Notes under the pieces: model-generated
What the model was told of the DNA's origin: nothing
Databases searched by the model: none
What the model saw: only the letters and a program-made list of their open reading frames with translations
Part shown: piece after piece, positions 16,289 through 25,185 of the stretch
Layout: the number at the start of each line of letters is the position of its first letter
Numbering within the stretch: the stretch's first letter is position 1
Position numbers and translations under genes: made by a program
NCBI GenBank assembly: GCA_902763805.1
Contig: CACWTN010000011.1
Span: forward strand, 1-58,766
DNA: 58,766 nt
Direction: 5' to 3'
Origin: an uncultured bacterium
Lineage (GTDB): Bacteria; Cyanobacteriota; Vampirovibrionia; Gastranaerophilales; Gastranaerophilaceae

Positions 16289-17020
16289 TTAGATAATCAA
16301 TCCTCCTGATACTTCTATAGCCTGTCCTGTTACATAGTCTGTATCAAGAGCTAAGAACTTAACAACCTTAGCAATATCTTCAGGAGTACCAAGTCTTTTC
16401 ATCGGAATTAACTTCATGTATTCGTCAGTGTTACCCAAATCTGCAGTCATGGCTGTCTGGATAAATCCCGGGCATACAGCATTAACTCTGATATTTCTTG
16501 AACCGAATTCTTTTGCAAGAGTTTTTGTCAAACCGATTAAACCTGCTTTTGAAGCAGAATAGTTAGCCTGACCTGCGTTACCGTGAAGACCTACAACTGA
16601 TGACATGTTAATAATTGAACCCTGTCTTGCCTTCATCATGTGCTTAATAACAGCGTGTGTAACATAATAAGCAGAACCAAGGTTAATCTTGATAACTCTT
16701 TCCCATTGTTCAGCGTCCATTCTTACAAACAAACCATCCTTTGTGATACCTGCGTTGTTTAAAAGAATGTCGATTTTGCCATGTTCAGCAATCATCTTTT
16801 CAACAGCTGCCTGCACCTGTTCATCATTTGAAACGTCAAATTGATAGAAAAATGCATCTACGCCTAAAGCTTTGATTTCATCAATGGCCGGCTGAGCTTT
16901 TTCAGCATCGCATATATCATTGATAATGATATCGCATCCTGCCTTAGCAAGTTCTTTGGCACAGCTGAAACCGATACCTCTTGAACCGCCTGTAATTAAA
17001 GCAATCTTTCTTTCACTCAT
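16289..17020 (-). CDS. fabG: 3-oxoacyl-ACP reductase
   Basis: A 243-residue short-chain dehydrogenase. It has the nucleotide motif TGGSRGIG (10-17), NNAG (88-91), the catalytic Ser around 140-141, and YxxxK with Tyr154 and Lys158. It reduces 3-oxoacyl-ACP with NADPH, the first reduction of each elongation cycle. A Shine-Dalgarno AAGGAGAAA precedes the ATG. Between it and fabD sits an unrelated exported protein gene. Confidence 0.95.
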   Translation of the reverse strand: MSERKIALITGGSRGIGFSCAKELAKAGCDIIINDICDAEKAQPAIDEIKALGVDAFFYQFDVSNDEQVQAAVEKMIAEHGKIDILLNNAGITKDGLFVRMDAEQWERVIKINLGSAYYVTHAVIKHMMKARQGSIINMSSVVGLHGNAGQANYSASKAGLIGLTKTLAKEFGSRNIRVNAVCPGFIQTAMTADLGNTDEYMKLIPMKRLGTPEDIAKVVKFLALDTDYVTGQAIEVSGGLII

Positions 17021-17120
17021 TAATTTTTCTCCTTATTTTATGTCGGATAAATCCGATTTACTTTCTCTCTATCCCTTGAGATTAATTTTACCATAAAAAA
17101 TTTACAGTGGTAAATAAATT

Positions 17121-17618
17121 TTACGGATAATTATCAAGTTTTGTTCTTCTTTTCCCCGTCCAGACAAGCTTGCATGCCCCGTAGTATTCATAAGAATATA
17201 ACAGATACTCAACCTTTGTCCCGGTAGTCTGGTACATGAAACCCAGTCTGTAAGACTTTATCTGTCCCGAGTGTTCTCTCAGAGCATTTGAAAGTTCTTT
17301 CAGTTTTGCCTCATCGAAATAACAGATTTTGTAATCCTGCCACTCATTTTTCTGAGTACTAAGCCATTGGTTGTACTGTGTTTTGTACTTACAGGTACCG
17401 TTTTTTTCTTTTCCCTCAACAATGTATTTATACGTTCCTGTCCAATCAACGTACCACGTTGGCGAACAGTGCTCAAAATCGTCAATAAAATACGGGTCAA
17501 AGTATGTCGGCATTATATGCTTGCCATAATGCGTATAACTATTTCGTGTAACAGCAAATACTGACGCTGCACAAAATATTAATATTAATATTAATATAAT
17601 ATATTTATTCTTTGACAT
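17121..17618 (-). CDS. Exported or membrane-anchored protein of unknown function in the fab operon
   Basis: A 165-residue protein with an N-terminal hydrophobic segment (about 5-23, ending VFAV) that acts as signal peptide or anchor. The mature part is Tyr/Trp-rich with several cysteines, including HCSPTWYVDWTG, GTCKYK and KICYF, which may form disulfides. It starts five bases after the fabD stop, so it is surely co-transcribed. I do not recognise it. Nothing in the sequence links it to lipid synthesis; it may be a lineage-specific envelope protein. Confidence 0.75.
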   Translation of the reverse strand: MSKNKYIILILILIFCAASVFAVTRNSYTHYGKHIMPTYFDPYFIDDFEHCSPTWYVDWTGTYKYIVEGKEKNGTCKYKTQYNQWLSTQKNEWQDYKICYFDEAKLKELSNALREHSGQIKSYRLGFMYQTTGTKVEYLLYSYEYYGACKLVWTGKRRTKLDNYP

Positions 17619-17623
17619 AAATC

Positions 17624-18571
17624 CTATACTTCTGCGAGCTGTTCTTTAAGAGCAGATATTGTACTTTCCAGAGATGCCTTATCAAATACGTTATACACAA
17701 CAGCCTCGGGAGCAATCTTTTTGTTCAAACCGGCAAGAACTTTGCCCGGTCCGATTTCAATAAATGTATCTACACCTTCCAATACCATTTTCTGAATAGT
17801 CTGTGTCCAGTGAACAGAAGAATAAATCTGCTTCGGCATTTTTGCCCTGAAGTCTTCCGCACTTGTTGTAAGCTCAGCATCAACGTTTGTAATAACAGGA
17901 ATTGATGAGTCATTTAACTCTGCATCCTTAACAAATTCCGCAAACTCCTCACCAGCATTCTTCATAAATTTTGAGTGGAAAGCACCTGAAACAGCAAGCG
18001 GAACAACGCGTCTTGCACCGTTTGCCAAAATATAATCACCTGCCGCTTTAACTGCATTTTCATCACCTGTTATAACAACCTGAGCAGGTGAGTTATAGTT
18101 TGCGACATCAACATAACCGACTTTGGAACCTTCCTCCAAACCTGCTTTTAAAACTTCTTCAGATGCATTAAGGACAGCAGCCATGCTTCCGCCTTTTGTT
18201 GCACCCATTAGGTCTGCTCGTTTTTGAATAAGTCTGAGCGTCGTTTCTAAACTCATTACTCCTGCGGTAAACATTGCGCAATATTCTCCCAGTGAATGTC
18301 CTGCCGTATAATCAGGAACAATATTCAGCTCCGAACGTAAAGCCTCCATCATTGCAATTGATGTTGTAACAATACAGGGCTGAGTATTAACAGTCTGTTT
18401 AAGATTTTCTTCAGGGCCTTCAAAGCAAAGAGCAGATACTGATTTACCCAATGTTTTATCTGCCGTATTATAAACATTTTTTGCAGCCTCATAATTTTCG
18501 TAAATATCTTTTCCCATGCCGACAGCCTGTGAACCCTGTCCCGGGAATAAAAATGCTATTTTTTTCGTCAT
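17624..18571 (-). CDS. fabD: Malonyl-CoA:ACP transacylase
   Basis: A 315-residue protein. It has the N-terminal FPGQGSQAVGMG, the nucleophile Ser93 in GHSLGEY, and catalytic His199 in SGAFHSKFM. It transfers malonyl from CoA to ACP, supplying the extender for FabH and FabF. The length is standard. It sits between two small uncharacterised genes within the operon. Confidence 0.96.
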   Translation of the reverse strand: MTKKIAFLFPGQGSQAVGMGKDIYENYEAAKNVYNTADKTLGKSVSALCFEGPEENLKQTVNTQPCIVTTSIAMMEALRSELNIVPDYTAGHSLGEYCAMFTAGVMSLETTLRLIQKRADLMGATKGGSMAAVLNASEEVLKAGLEEGSKVGYVDVANYNSPAQVVITGDENAVKAAGDYILANGARRVVPLAVSGAFHSKFMKNAGEEFAEFVKDAELNDSSIPVITNVDAELTTSAEDFRAKMPKQIYSSVHWTQTIQKMVLEGVDTFIEIGPGKVLAGLNKKIAPEAVVYNVFDKASLESTISALKEQLAEV

Positions 18572-18589
18572 TAGTTTCTCTCCTTATAA

Positions 18590-18820
18590 TTATTTTTCTT
18601 TAATTAGTAAATCTTTTTCCGGATAATACTTTCGCTGAACCTTTTTATATGATTTTACAAGCGAAGAATAATCTCTGTAATTGAGTAATGCTGAAATATT
18701 AAAATCAAAATCAGATTTTTCGTTTTTTATTTCGCATAAAGTCAAAGCCGCTGTTCCTGCCCATACAAGCCTTCCGATATTTCCGACTCCGCATAACGCG
18801 ATTTTATGACCTGTTGGCAT
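18590..18820 (-). CDS. Small protein of unknown function between fabH and fabD
   Basis: A 76-residue protein. The N-terminal half includes a glycine-rich LCGVGNIGRLVWAGTAAL segment that is hydrophobic and could be a membrane helix or a short nucleotide-like loop. The C-terminal half is charged and helical with many lysines. ATG 18820 follows the fabH stop by 13 bases with an AGAGG ribosome site, so it is translated as part of the operon. I do not recognise a family. The place taken by plsX in many fab operons is held by this gene instead, but it is far too short to be PlsX. Confidence 0.6.
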   Translation of the reverse strand: MPTGHKIALCGVGNIGRLVWAGTAALTLCEIKNEKSDFDFNISALLNYRDYSSLVKSYKKVQRKYYPEKDLLIKEK

Positions 18821-18833
18821 AATTCATTTACCT

Positions 18834-19847
18834 CTAGCAAATTCCTTCTCTTAATCTCAGCACAGCGGCACCCCATGTCATGCCTGCACCAAAACCGCAG
18901 AGAACCGCCGTTGAAGGAAGTTTTATCTTACCCTGTTCAACTCCTTCCACCAATGCTATCGGAATAGAAGCTGCCGAAGTATTTCCGTAATACTTGATAT
19001 TTGAAATAACCTTGTCATCAGTATATTTAAGCCTGTTTTGTATAGACTCAATTATTCTCTGGTTTGCCTGATGCGGAATAAGATAATCTATTTCTTCTGC
19101 TGTCAGTCCTGATTTTGAGATACATTCAGCCACATACTTCGGAACGGTTGTTACCGCGAACTTATAAACTTCTTTTCCGTCCATGATAATTTTTCCTGTT
19201 CCGACTTCATCAGCCTGTTTCACAAGAGGACAACACTGCGAAGGCATATTTGTCTGAATCATTTGTCCTATAGAACCATCCGCACTTATATTTAAAGAAA
19301 GTACGTCATCAACTCCGTCATCGGAAGCTGTTACAACCATTGCACCGGCACCGTCTCCAAAGAGAATAGAAGTTCCTCTGTCTGTCCAATCGGTAATTTT
19401 AGAGTTGTTATCCGCTGCAACTATTAAAATGTTCTTGTAAATTCCTGTACCGATAAAACCCCTTGCGACCTGAAGGGCATAAATTAAACCCGTGCATGCC
19501 GCAGTTAAATCGAAGGCGGGAATTTTTGATTTTATACCCAATTTGTCCTGCAAAGTACATGACAATGTCGGGTAAAGCTGAGGCGGAGCAGATGCCGCCG
19601 ATATTATACAATCAATATCATTAACATCTATTTTTGATTTATCAATAGCTTTTTTTGCCGCATCAAGTCCTAAATCAATAGCTGTTTCATTTCCTGAAAC
19701 AACACGTCTTTCCTTAATACCCGTTCTTGTATATATCCACTCATCAGAGGTTTCATACAATTTTTTCAAATCCTCATTTGTGATAACGGTTTCCGGCACA
19801 GAATACCCTACTCCTGCTATCTTCAAAGGTATAAAATCTTTTACCAT
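18834..19847 (-). CDS. fabH: 3-oxoacyl-ACP synthase III (KAS III)
   Basis: A 337-residue protein. The nucleophile is Cys118 in TAACTG, with His in IPHQANQRI and Asn in YYGNTSAAS completing the Cys-His-Asn triad. It starts fatty-acid synthesis by condensing acetyl-CoA with malonyl-ACP. It heads the fab cluster after miaA. Standard length and motifs. Confidence 0.96.
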   Translation of the reverse strand: MVKDFIPLKIAGVGYSVPETVITNEDLKKLYETSDEWIYTRTGIKERRVVSGNETAIDLGLDAAKKAIDKSKIDVNDIDCIISAASAPPQLYPTLSCTLQDKLGIKSKIPAFDLTAACTGLIYALQVARGFIGTGIYKNILIVAADNNSKITDWTDRGTSILFGDGAGAMVVTASDDGVDDVLSLNISADGSIGQMIQTNMPSQCCPLVKQADEVGTGKIIMDGKEVYKFAVTTVPKYVAECISKSGLTAEEIDYLIPHQANQRIIESIQNRLKYTDDKVISNIKYYGNTSAASIPIALVEGVEQGKIKLPSTAVLCGFGAGMTWGAAVLRLREGIC

Positions 19848-19929
19848 TAAAACTTCCTCTCAACATCCGTTTGTTTATTCATGATAATTATATCATGACA
19901 AAATACCAAATTATATTTTTGTTAAAAAT

Positions 19930-20781
19930 CTATATATTAACGTTCAGTTTCGGATTTTTCCTGAACCACGTAAGCTGGCGTTTTGCATAATTTCTTGTAT
20001 GCTGTTTTAACTTATCCACCGCATCTTCAAAAGAACTTTCTCCGTCTAAAAACGTAAGCATTTCTTTGTATCCTATGGTTTCCGTGAAGTTTTTTATTCT
20101 GCCGTGTTTTTCCAGAAGGGATTTTGTTTCTTCAACAATACCCTGTTTCACCATCAAATCGACACGCTTATTTATACGGTCATAAAGCCATTCCCTCGAC
20201 TGCAATTCAGGCATTATCCATTCAACATCATATTCGGGTTCTTTTTGTTTCTCTGTTTGAGAAAGCGGTTTCCCGAGTGTTTTTATAAGCTCAATTATCC
20301 TTATCATTCTTCGCTTGCTGACATCAGGGGTTAGTTTTTCAAATGTTTCAAAATCAAGAACCCTGATATCATCTTTCAAATCTTCTTTTGTTTTTTGCTC
20401 AAGCTCTGCCCGAAGCTCATAATTTGTTTCAACCTGCGGTAAATCGTAATGTTCAAGAAGAACCCTGAAATACAATCCTGTTCCGCCTGCAACTATTGGG
20501 ATTTTTCCTCTCGACAAAACATCTTCGATACACTTCTTTGCATCTCTGGCATAATCTCCTGCAGTGTAATCAACCTCAGGTTCAACAATATCAATAAGAT
20601 GATGCGGAATTACTTCACGTTCTTCTATCGTCGGTTTTGCTGAAGCAATATCAAAACCTTTGTACACAAGACGCGAATCGGCAGAAATAATTTCTCCGTT
20701 CCGTTCGTGCGCAAGTTTTATTGCCAAGGCTGTTTTTCCGCTTGCTGTAGGTCCTGCTACTGCGATTACTTTTGATTTCAT
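19930..20781 (-). CDS. miaA: tRNA dimethylallyltransferase
   Basis: A 283-residue protein with P-loop GPTASGKT (10-17), the substrate motif ISADSRLVYKG and the DFDxxDIA-like GFDIASAKPT region, plus the C-terminal RNA-binding helices ending RQLTWFRKNP. It adds a dimethylallyl group to A37 of tRNAs reading UNN codons. It is slightly shorter than the E. coli enzyme, as in many bacteria. It is the first gene upstream of fabH; an 82-base gap leaves room for a separate fab promoter. Confidence 0.95.
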   Translation of the reverse strand: MKSKVIAVAGPTASGKTALAIKLAHERNGEIISADSRLVYKGFDIASAKPTIEEREVIPHHLIDIVEPEVDYTAGDYARDAKKCIEDVLSRGKIPIVAGGTGLYFRVLLEHYDLPQVETNYELRAELEQKTKEDLKDDIRVLDFETFEKLTPDVSKRRMIRIIELIKTLGKPLSQTEKQKEPEYDVEWIMPELQSREWLYDRINKRVDLMVKQGIVEETKSLLEKHGRIKNFTETIGYKEMLTFLDGESSFEDAVDKLKQHTRNYAKRQLTWFRKNPKLNVNI

Positions 20782-20814
20782 AAAATAATTTTACTCTAAA
20801 ATTAAAAAGTGTGG

Positions 20815-20820
20815 TATAAT
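20815..20820 (+). promoter_or_regulatory. Extended -10 promoter giving a leaderless transcript
   Basis: TGGTATAAT is an extended -10 (TG, one base, TATAAT) that ends only 6 bases before the ATG at 20827. Transcription would start at or next to the start codon. No Shine-Dalgarno is present. Confidence 0.55.
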
Positions 20821-20826
20821 GAACCT

Positions 20827-21657
20827 ATGTTTAAAAGAATAGCTGCAATCTTAATGTTATCAGCCTGTATGTCGGTTTATGCGGCAGAAATTCCTGTCGA
20901 TGCAAAACTAGATTATAATCAGGGTATAGATTTTTACAAACTGGGGATGTATGAACGGGCAATAGAATCCTTCCGTTCAGCGGTCAGAACATATCCCGAT
21001 TATATTGATGCATACTATAATCTTGCAACGGTACTGGAGTATCTGAAGCAGTATGCTGAAGCTTTAAGTGTTTACAAACAGGTCTACATAAGAAATCCTA
21101 ACGATTATGAGGTAATCTATAAACTTGCTCTTATGAGTTCAAAAATTGAGGATTATGACCAGGCAGCAGGATATACAAAACTCATACCTCAGACAAGTCC
21201 TTATTACCAGAGAGGAAAAGAGCTTGCGGAATCCTGCAGATTGGCAGTTGCCCAGCCTGCAGTACAGAAGCCCGTTAACCCTCCGTCAAAAATCGCACAG
21301 TATTCAGGTGTTTATGAAAATGTGCCAAGTCCGACCGGAGTAACTTCGGATTCTAACGGAAATCTTTACGTTGCAGCGTTTACGGAAAACGTTATATATA
21401 AAATTACTCCCGATAACAAACGTCAGGTATTCGTAAAAAGCGATATGATTAGCGGTCCTATCAGTCTGGTAACAGATGAAACGGGCAATTTGTACGTATC
21501 TAATTACACCGCCAATAATGTTGTAAAAATTTCACCTCAGGGAATAGCATCAGTAATAATCGGAAATGCCAATAAACCATACGGTCTGCATATTGACGGC
21601 AATATGCTGTTCGTAACCTGTCAGGGTTCAAATTCCGTTATCAGACACCGACTTTAG
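20827..21657 (+). CDS. Exported TPR and NHL/beta-propeller repeat protein
   Basis: A 276-residue protein with a signal peptide (MFKRIAAILMLSACMSVYAAE, possible lipobox-like LSAC but cleavage at YAA more likely). Residues about 25-135 contain two to three TPR repeats (YNQGIDFYKLGMYERAIESF and similar), and 155-276 contain NHL-type propeller blades (NLYVAAFTENVIYKI, NLYVSNYTANNVVKI). TPRs bind partners; NHL blades often bind proteins or glycans. Only about three blades are present, so the propeller would be partial or completed in a multimer. The start is fixed by the promoter at 20815. The gene converges on the WG-repeat gene with two bases between stops. Confidence 0.75.
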   Translation: MFKRIAAILMLSACMSVYAAEIPVDAKLDYNQGIDFYKLGMYERAIESFRSAVRTYPDYIDAYYNLATVLEYLKQYAEALSVYKQVYIRNPNDYEVIYKLALMSSKIEDYDQAAGYTKLIPQTSPYYQRGKELAESCRLAVAQPAVQKPVNPPSKIAQYSGVYENVPSPTGVTSDSNGNLYVAAFTENVIYKITPDNKRQVFVKSDMISGPISLVTDETGNLYVSNYTANNVVKISPQGIASVIIGNANKPYGLHIDGNMLFVTCQGSNSVIRHRL

Positions 21658-21659
21658 TT

Positions 21660-22541
21660 TTATTCTTTAATTTGTTTGCGCAAACTCTTTTTTGCCTTAT
21701 TTAAAGGTCCGCTTGACGGGTCAGTTACATTGTAATAATAATTTTTTGCGTATACAAACGGAAATTTCGGAAGCCATGAACATTTCATTAACACCGATAC
21801 CGTATCTGCGCCTTGTGAAAACATAAGCTCATCTATCGTTTCTTCGTAAGCAGGCGATATAGAGGATATAATTTTAAGTACATAATCCGTAAACGTAATG
21901 CCGTAATATCCTGTTGTTGCAAGCGGACTTTCTGCAAGGTCTGCCAGTTTCAAATCCTGATTTTCCAAATCCGAAAACACAAAATTAAACGGACTATCGC
22001 CGCTTTCTCGTCTTTTAAACTCTATCGGGTTTCCACCGTATACAACCACTATAGTATCTTTGTCGGGCATATAAATATCGTCAAAAATATTATCAAGCCG
22101 TGTTTGCCCGTTAAACGAATACAAGCCGAATTTATAATTTCTGGAAGTAACAATAAGTCCGCCCGGCAGCAAATCTATTGTAGAAAACATATTCGGTTCT
22201 TCTTGATTTCCGAGTATATTTTTCCCATATTCATTAAGCAGACAGTATTTGCTTCCTTTTCTTAATTTTACATACTTCCCGACAAGTCGTTCTGCCTGAT
22301 TATAAACGGGTTTAACAAGTATATTTCCGTTATCGTCAATGATACCAAAGCCCATTCTGTACTGCATTATCCAGGAAGATTTTCCAAGTCTTACCAATTT
22401 CTTGTATTTTGCAGGTGTGACAATACTTCCGGTGCTATCCTTCAAACCGAATTTACGTTTGTCCGAATACACTGATGTGTCGGCAAAAACGCTCTGATGC
22501 AGAAACAAAAAGAATAATATAAAAGCTAAAGTCTTCTTCAT
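21660..22541 (-). CDS. Exported WG-repeat protein
   Basis: A 293-residue protein with a signal peptide (MKKTLAFILFFLFLHQSVFAD). The N-terminal half carries degenerate WG/KWG-type repeats (FGLKDSTGSIVTPAKYKKL, FGIIDDNGNILVKPVYNQ, KYCLLNEYGKNILG), a beta-strand repeat common in surface and exported proteins. The C-terminal half is a separate helical domain without a known motif. Ends convergently with the TPR/NHL gene. The function is unknown; protein binding at the cell surface is plausible. Confidence 0.75.
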   Translation of the reverse strand: MKKTLAFILFFLFLHQSVFADTSVYSDKRKFGLKDSTGSIVTPAKYKKLVRLGKSSWIMQYRMGFGIIDDNGNILVKPVYNQAERLVGKYVKLRKGSKYCLLNEYGKNILGNQEEPNMFSTIDLLPGGLIVTSRNYKFGLYSFNGQTRLDNIFDDIYMPDKDTIVVVYGGNPIEFKRRESGDSPFNFVFSDLENQDLKLADLAESPLATTGYYGITFTDYVLKIISSISPAYEETIDELMFSQGADTVSVLMKCSWLPKFPFVYAKNYYYNVTDPSSGPLNKAKKSLRKQIKE

Positions 22542-22582
22542 ACTAAAAGATTAGCATAAAAACAACGAAAGACAATTAGATA

Positions 22583-23731
22583 TTAAATGTCAAACGGGTC
22601 GTCTTCCTTGTAATAATTTTTTCTGCCGGACTTAATTTTTTCGTTGCGTTTCTTTACGTCTTTGGCGACATTTTTATAAGCATTATCGAGCGAAAGCTTT
22701 GCTAACGGTTTATTTTTTGCTCTGTCGTTAACCATCAGCCAGTAAGTTCCTTTTACGTTATTAACGCTGAAGGATATTTTTCCTGCAAATCTGTCACCCG
22801 GTTTGAGCTGAGAGAATAATAATCTTGTATCGCCAAATATTGAGGGATTAAAAACGACATTGTAATCATTCATCAGCGCCAAATCCATACCTGATATTGT
22901 TTTCTTCGACATATTGGTAATCGACAGTGATAAAGTTATTGTATTTGCCTCCCCGAACGGGTCTTTCTCATACAAAATATTGGCAATTCTTATATCCAAA
23001 CCCGGATATTTAAGCTCTTTTTGGAGCAATGCTTCTTCTTTGTATACAGGAAGGTCGACATTAGAGAGAACTTTAACTCTTATTTCATCTCCGGGAGCTA
23101 TAAGAACATTTTTACCTTTTCTGTATAAAGACATTCCAAGACCTATTGTACCCCCGACTGCTGCACCTCCTGCAAGAGTATATCCGTGGGATGCTACCGC
23201 CGCAGCCGGACCTAAAGCCTGAAGAGCAAAAATTCCGCCCATAACACCGCCAGCCGCTGTGTAACCTATATCTGTAGCAACGATTTTTCCGACTTCTTTT
23301 ACAGGATGCAGTTTTGTTGACATTTTACCTTCTATGGGAATTTCTCTGCCGTCAGGTGTCGTAAGATAATCGAAACTCAAATCAAGATAACCGTTTCTTC
23401 CCAGACGTTTTGCCTCTGCAACCTGAGTAATTGTACCGTGGGCAATAGTTCCTTTCGGAAGAATTACACCTTTATCGCTCACGACATCAGAAGTTATTTC
23501 CGCAAAGAATTCATCTCCTTCAAGAGAAAATGTTCCGTCCAAAACCTGAGAAACAGTCATTTTTATGACATCTTTTTTATCAAGTGTATCTGTTTTATCG
23601 GTAAACAAATCTTCTGCAGGCATACTGAAAGTATCATCATACTCTGCATGTCCCTGAAATGTATCATCCGCAAAGACAACAGTGTTAAAAAGCATTAAGC
23701 CTGCTAAAAGTATTGCTAACCTCTTCCTCAT
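22583..23731 (-). CDS. Exported protein with glycine-rich hydrophobic segment, unknown function
   Basis: A 382-residue protein with a signal peptide (MRKRLAILLAGLMLFNTVVFA). Residues about 90-145 form a beta-rich domain (ILPKGTIAHGTITQV) reminiscent of the barrel found in VirB10/TrbI-like and other envelope proteins. A glycine/alanine-rich hydrophobic stretch (about 150-205) could insert in a membrane. A C-terminal immunoglobulin-like domain (about 240-345) follows, then a basic tail. I do not recognise it as a whole. It is likely in the envelope; similar proteins recur in this lineage by my impression only. Confidence 0.7.
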   Translation of the reverse strand: MRKRLAILLAGLMLFNTVVFADDTFQGHAEYDDTFSMPAEDLFTDKTDTLDKKDVIKMTVSQVLDGTFSLEGDEFFAEITSDVVSDKGVILPKGTIAHGTITQVAEAKRLGRNGYLDLSFDYLTTPDGREIPIEGKMSTKLHPVKEVGKIVATDIGYTAAGGVMGGIFALQALGPAAAVASHGYTLAGGAAVGGTIGLGMSLYRKGKNVLIAPGDEIRVKVLSNVDLPVYKEEALLQKELKYPGLDIRIANILYEKDPFGEANTITLSLSITNMSKKTISGMDLALMNDYNVVFNPSIFGDTRLLFSQLKPGDRFAGKISFSVNNVKGTYWLMVNDRAKNKPLAKLSLDNAYKNVAKDVKKRNEKIKSGRKNYYKEDDPFDI

Positions 23732-23800
23732 ATTTAATATTATACTATATTTTGAATTTTATTCCATAATATTGAATAAATTTCGGATAAAAGTATTAGC

Positions 23801-24388
23801 TTAAACTTTCATATTTCCTGAATGATACTGAGCATATACAGAAGGGTTTTGCTTCATATCAATATAAGTTTTCTGCACTCTTGATGCCGTAGCGTTTCTG
23901 ATAAGAGGTGTAACAATGTTGCAAGAAATAACACTTGCACCCAATGTACCCATTGTTGTGACAAAATTTTTGTGTGAACAGTATGATTTGTAAGCATCAA
24001 TATTGTGAGGCAAAATTTTATCAAGATTAAAATCGAACTTACCGACTTGCTTGTTCAGCTCAGGACGTTTCAGTAAAAAGTCTCTGACGCTTTGAGGAGC
24101 AATTTTTCCCGTAGATGCCATTTTTTCAATGCCTTTTTTCGCAATAGTAGTAATTCCTATAAACGCAATAGCATTAATAACCCCATCCATTATTTCCTGA
24201 GGAACAAGAAAACTTTTCTTTTCATCAGATATTTCATTGTTTCTGTAGATTCCGGCAACCTGAGCTGCAGAAGATAAAATCCAGCCCAATGTACCTGTAA
24301 AGATAAGCATTTTTGATTTGTCATCCTTAAAGGATTCACAAACCCATTCTAAACGTCGTTGTACAAAGTCTTTCATGTATTTAAGCAT
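23801..24388 (-). CDS. Lineage-type membrane-associated protein
   Basis: A 195-residue protein with two to three hydrophobic segments (about 28-46, 66-84 and 150-168). GGAGG precedes ATG 24388, whose first eight bases overlap the end of the upstream gene at 24381, so the pair is translationally coupled. The two proteins look distantly alike: both carry a start helix, an RN(x)xI or similar basic patch and hydrophobic helices. No known family recognised. Confidence 0.65.
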   Translation of the reverse strand: MLKYMKDFVQRRLEWVCESFKDDKSKMLIFTGTLGWILSSAAQVAGIYRNNEISDEKKSFLVPQEIMDGVINAIAFIGITTIAKKGIEKMASTGKIAPQSVRDFLLKRPELNKQVGKFDFNLDKILPHNIDAYKSYCSHKNFVTTMGTLGASVISCNIVTPLIRNATASRVQKTYIDMKQNPSVYAQYHSGNMKV

Positions 24389-25022
24389 TACCGGCCTCCT
24401 TTACTGCAGAATGGGTTTCAGAGAGTTCGGCTTCCTGCTTTGACTTTTTGTTGAAGAAGTTTGTAAGTATAATTGTCAGCGGAGCATCAAGGGCAAAATT
24501 TGTATAACACATAGCTATAAGAGCCATTAACATTGCCAGCGTTGACCTGTATGTTGTTAACTCCTCTTTGTTATTTTTAAGTTTTTCTATATATTTCTTA
24601 GGTAACAGCCACCTGCTGAAATATTTTTTCCCGTTTACATCAGTCATTTTTTTGACAGCTTCATGAACAGGACCGCGGACAACAAACATGCCAACCAGTG
24701 TTCCTGCAAGAATTTTTGCAATCGTTCTGTTTCTTGATACCGTACGTGTTTCATCATCTACTCTGTGGTTGTAATAGTCTATTGTCGGCTGGGTAAGAAG
24801 TGCTGTTGCGCCCATAATTCCTCTGTTCCACATCGGATGAGAAACCACATACGTCCAAGTGTTGTAATTTTTAATCGAATCTCTCGTGTCTTTAGAAGTA
24901 TGCGAAGGCATCATGTCGAGAATTTTCTGCCCGACACGTCTTATTTGACGTTTACACCAATTCGGGTTGTTTTTACCACCCTGCATGGATACGTTGTTAT
25001 TGCCAATCGGAGTAATATTCAT
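24381..25022 (-). CDS. Lineage-type membrane protein
   Basis: A 213-residue protein starting MNITPIGNNNVSMQGG, the kind of polar N-terminal tag I associate with many small Gastranaerophilales proteins. It has hydrophobic segments near residues 62-78, 102-118 and 165-190. The 3' end overlaps the start of the 23801 gene. Function unknown. The Shine-Dalgarno is weak (GAAAG). Confidence 0.65.
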   Translation of the reverse strand: MNITPIGNNNVSMQGGKNNPNWCKRQIRRVGQKILDMMPSHTSKDTRDSIKNYNTWTYVVSHPMWNRGIMGATALLTQPTIDYYNHRVDDETRTVSRNRTIAKILAGTLVGMFVVRGPVHEAVKKMTDVNGKKYFSRWLLPKKYIEKLKNNKEELTTYRSTLAMLMALIAMCYTNFALDAPLTIILTNFFNKKSKQEAELSETHSAVKEAGNA

Positions 25023-25093
25023 ACAACACTTCTTTCATGTTTATAAAAACATTTTATTACACAAAATTGACTAATTATTAACATTTTGTTACA

Positions 25094-25114
25094 TACGGTT
25101 TAAATATAACCGTA
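25094..25114. promoter_or_regulatory. Dyad operator upstream of the response regulator
   Basis: TACGGTT and AACCGTA (7-base arms, 7-base spacer) form a perfect dyad. Directly before it, GTTACATA overlaps the left arm. The position between the divergent genes at 25022 and 25186 suits an operator for either gene. Confidence 0.45.
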
Positions 25115-25185
25115 CTGGCTAATATACTCTGAAACGCGGGTATTATTTAATAGAGGGGTAAAAGGTAATAGGAGGATTTGAAAAC

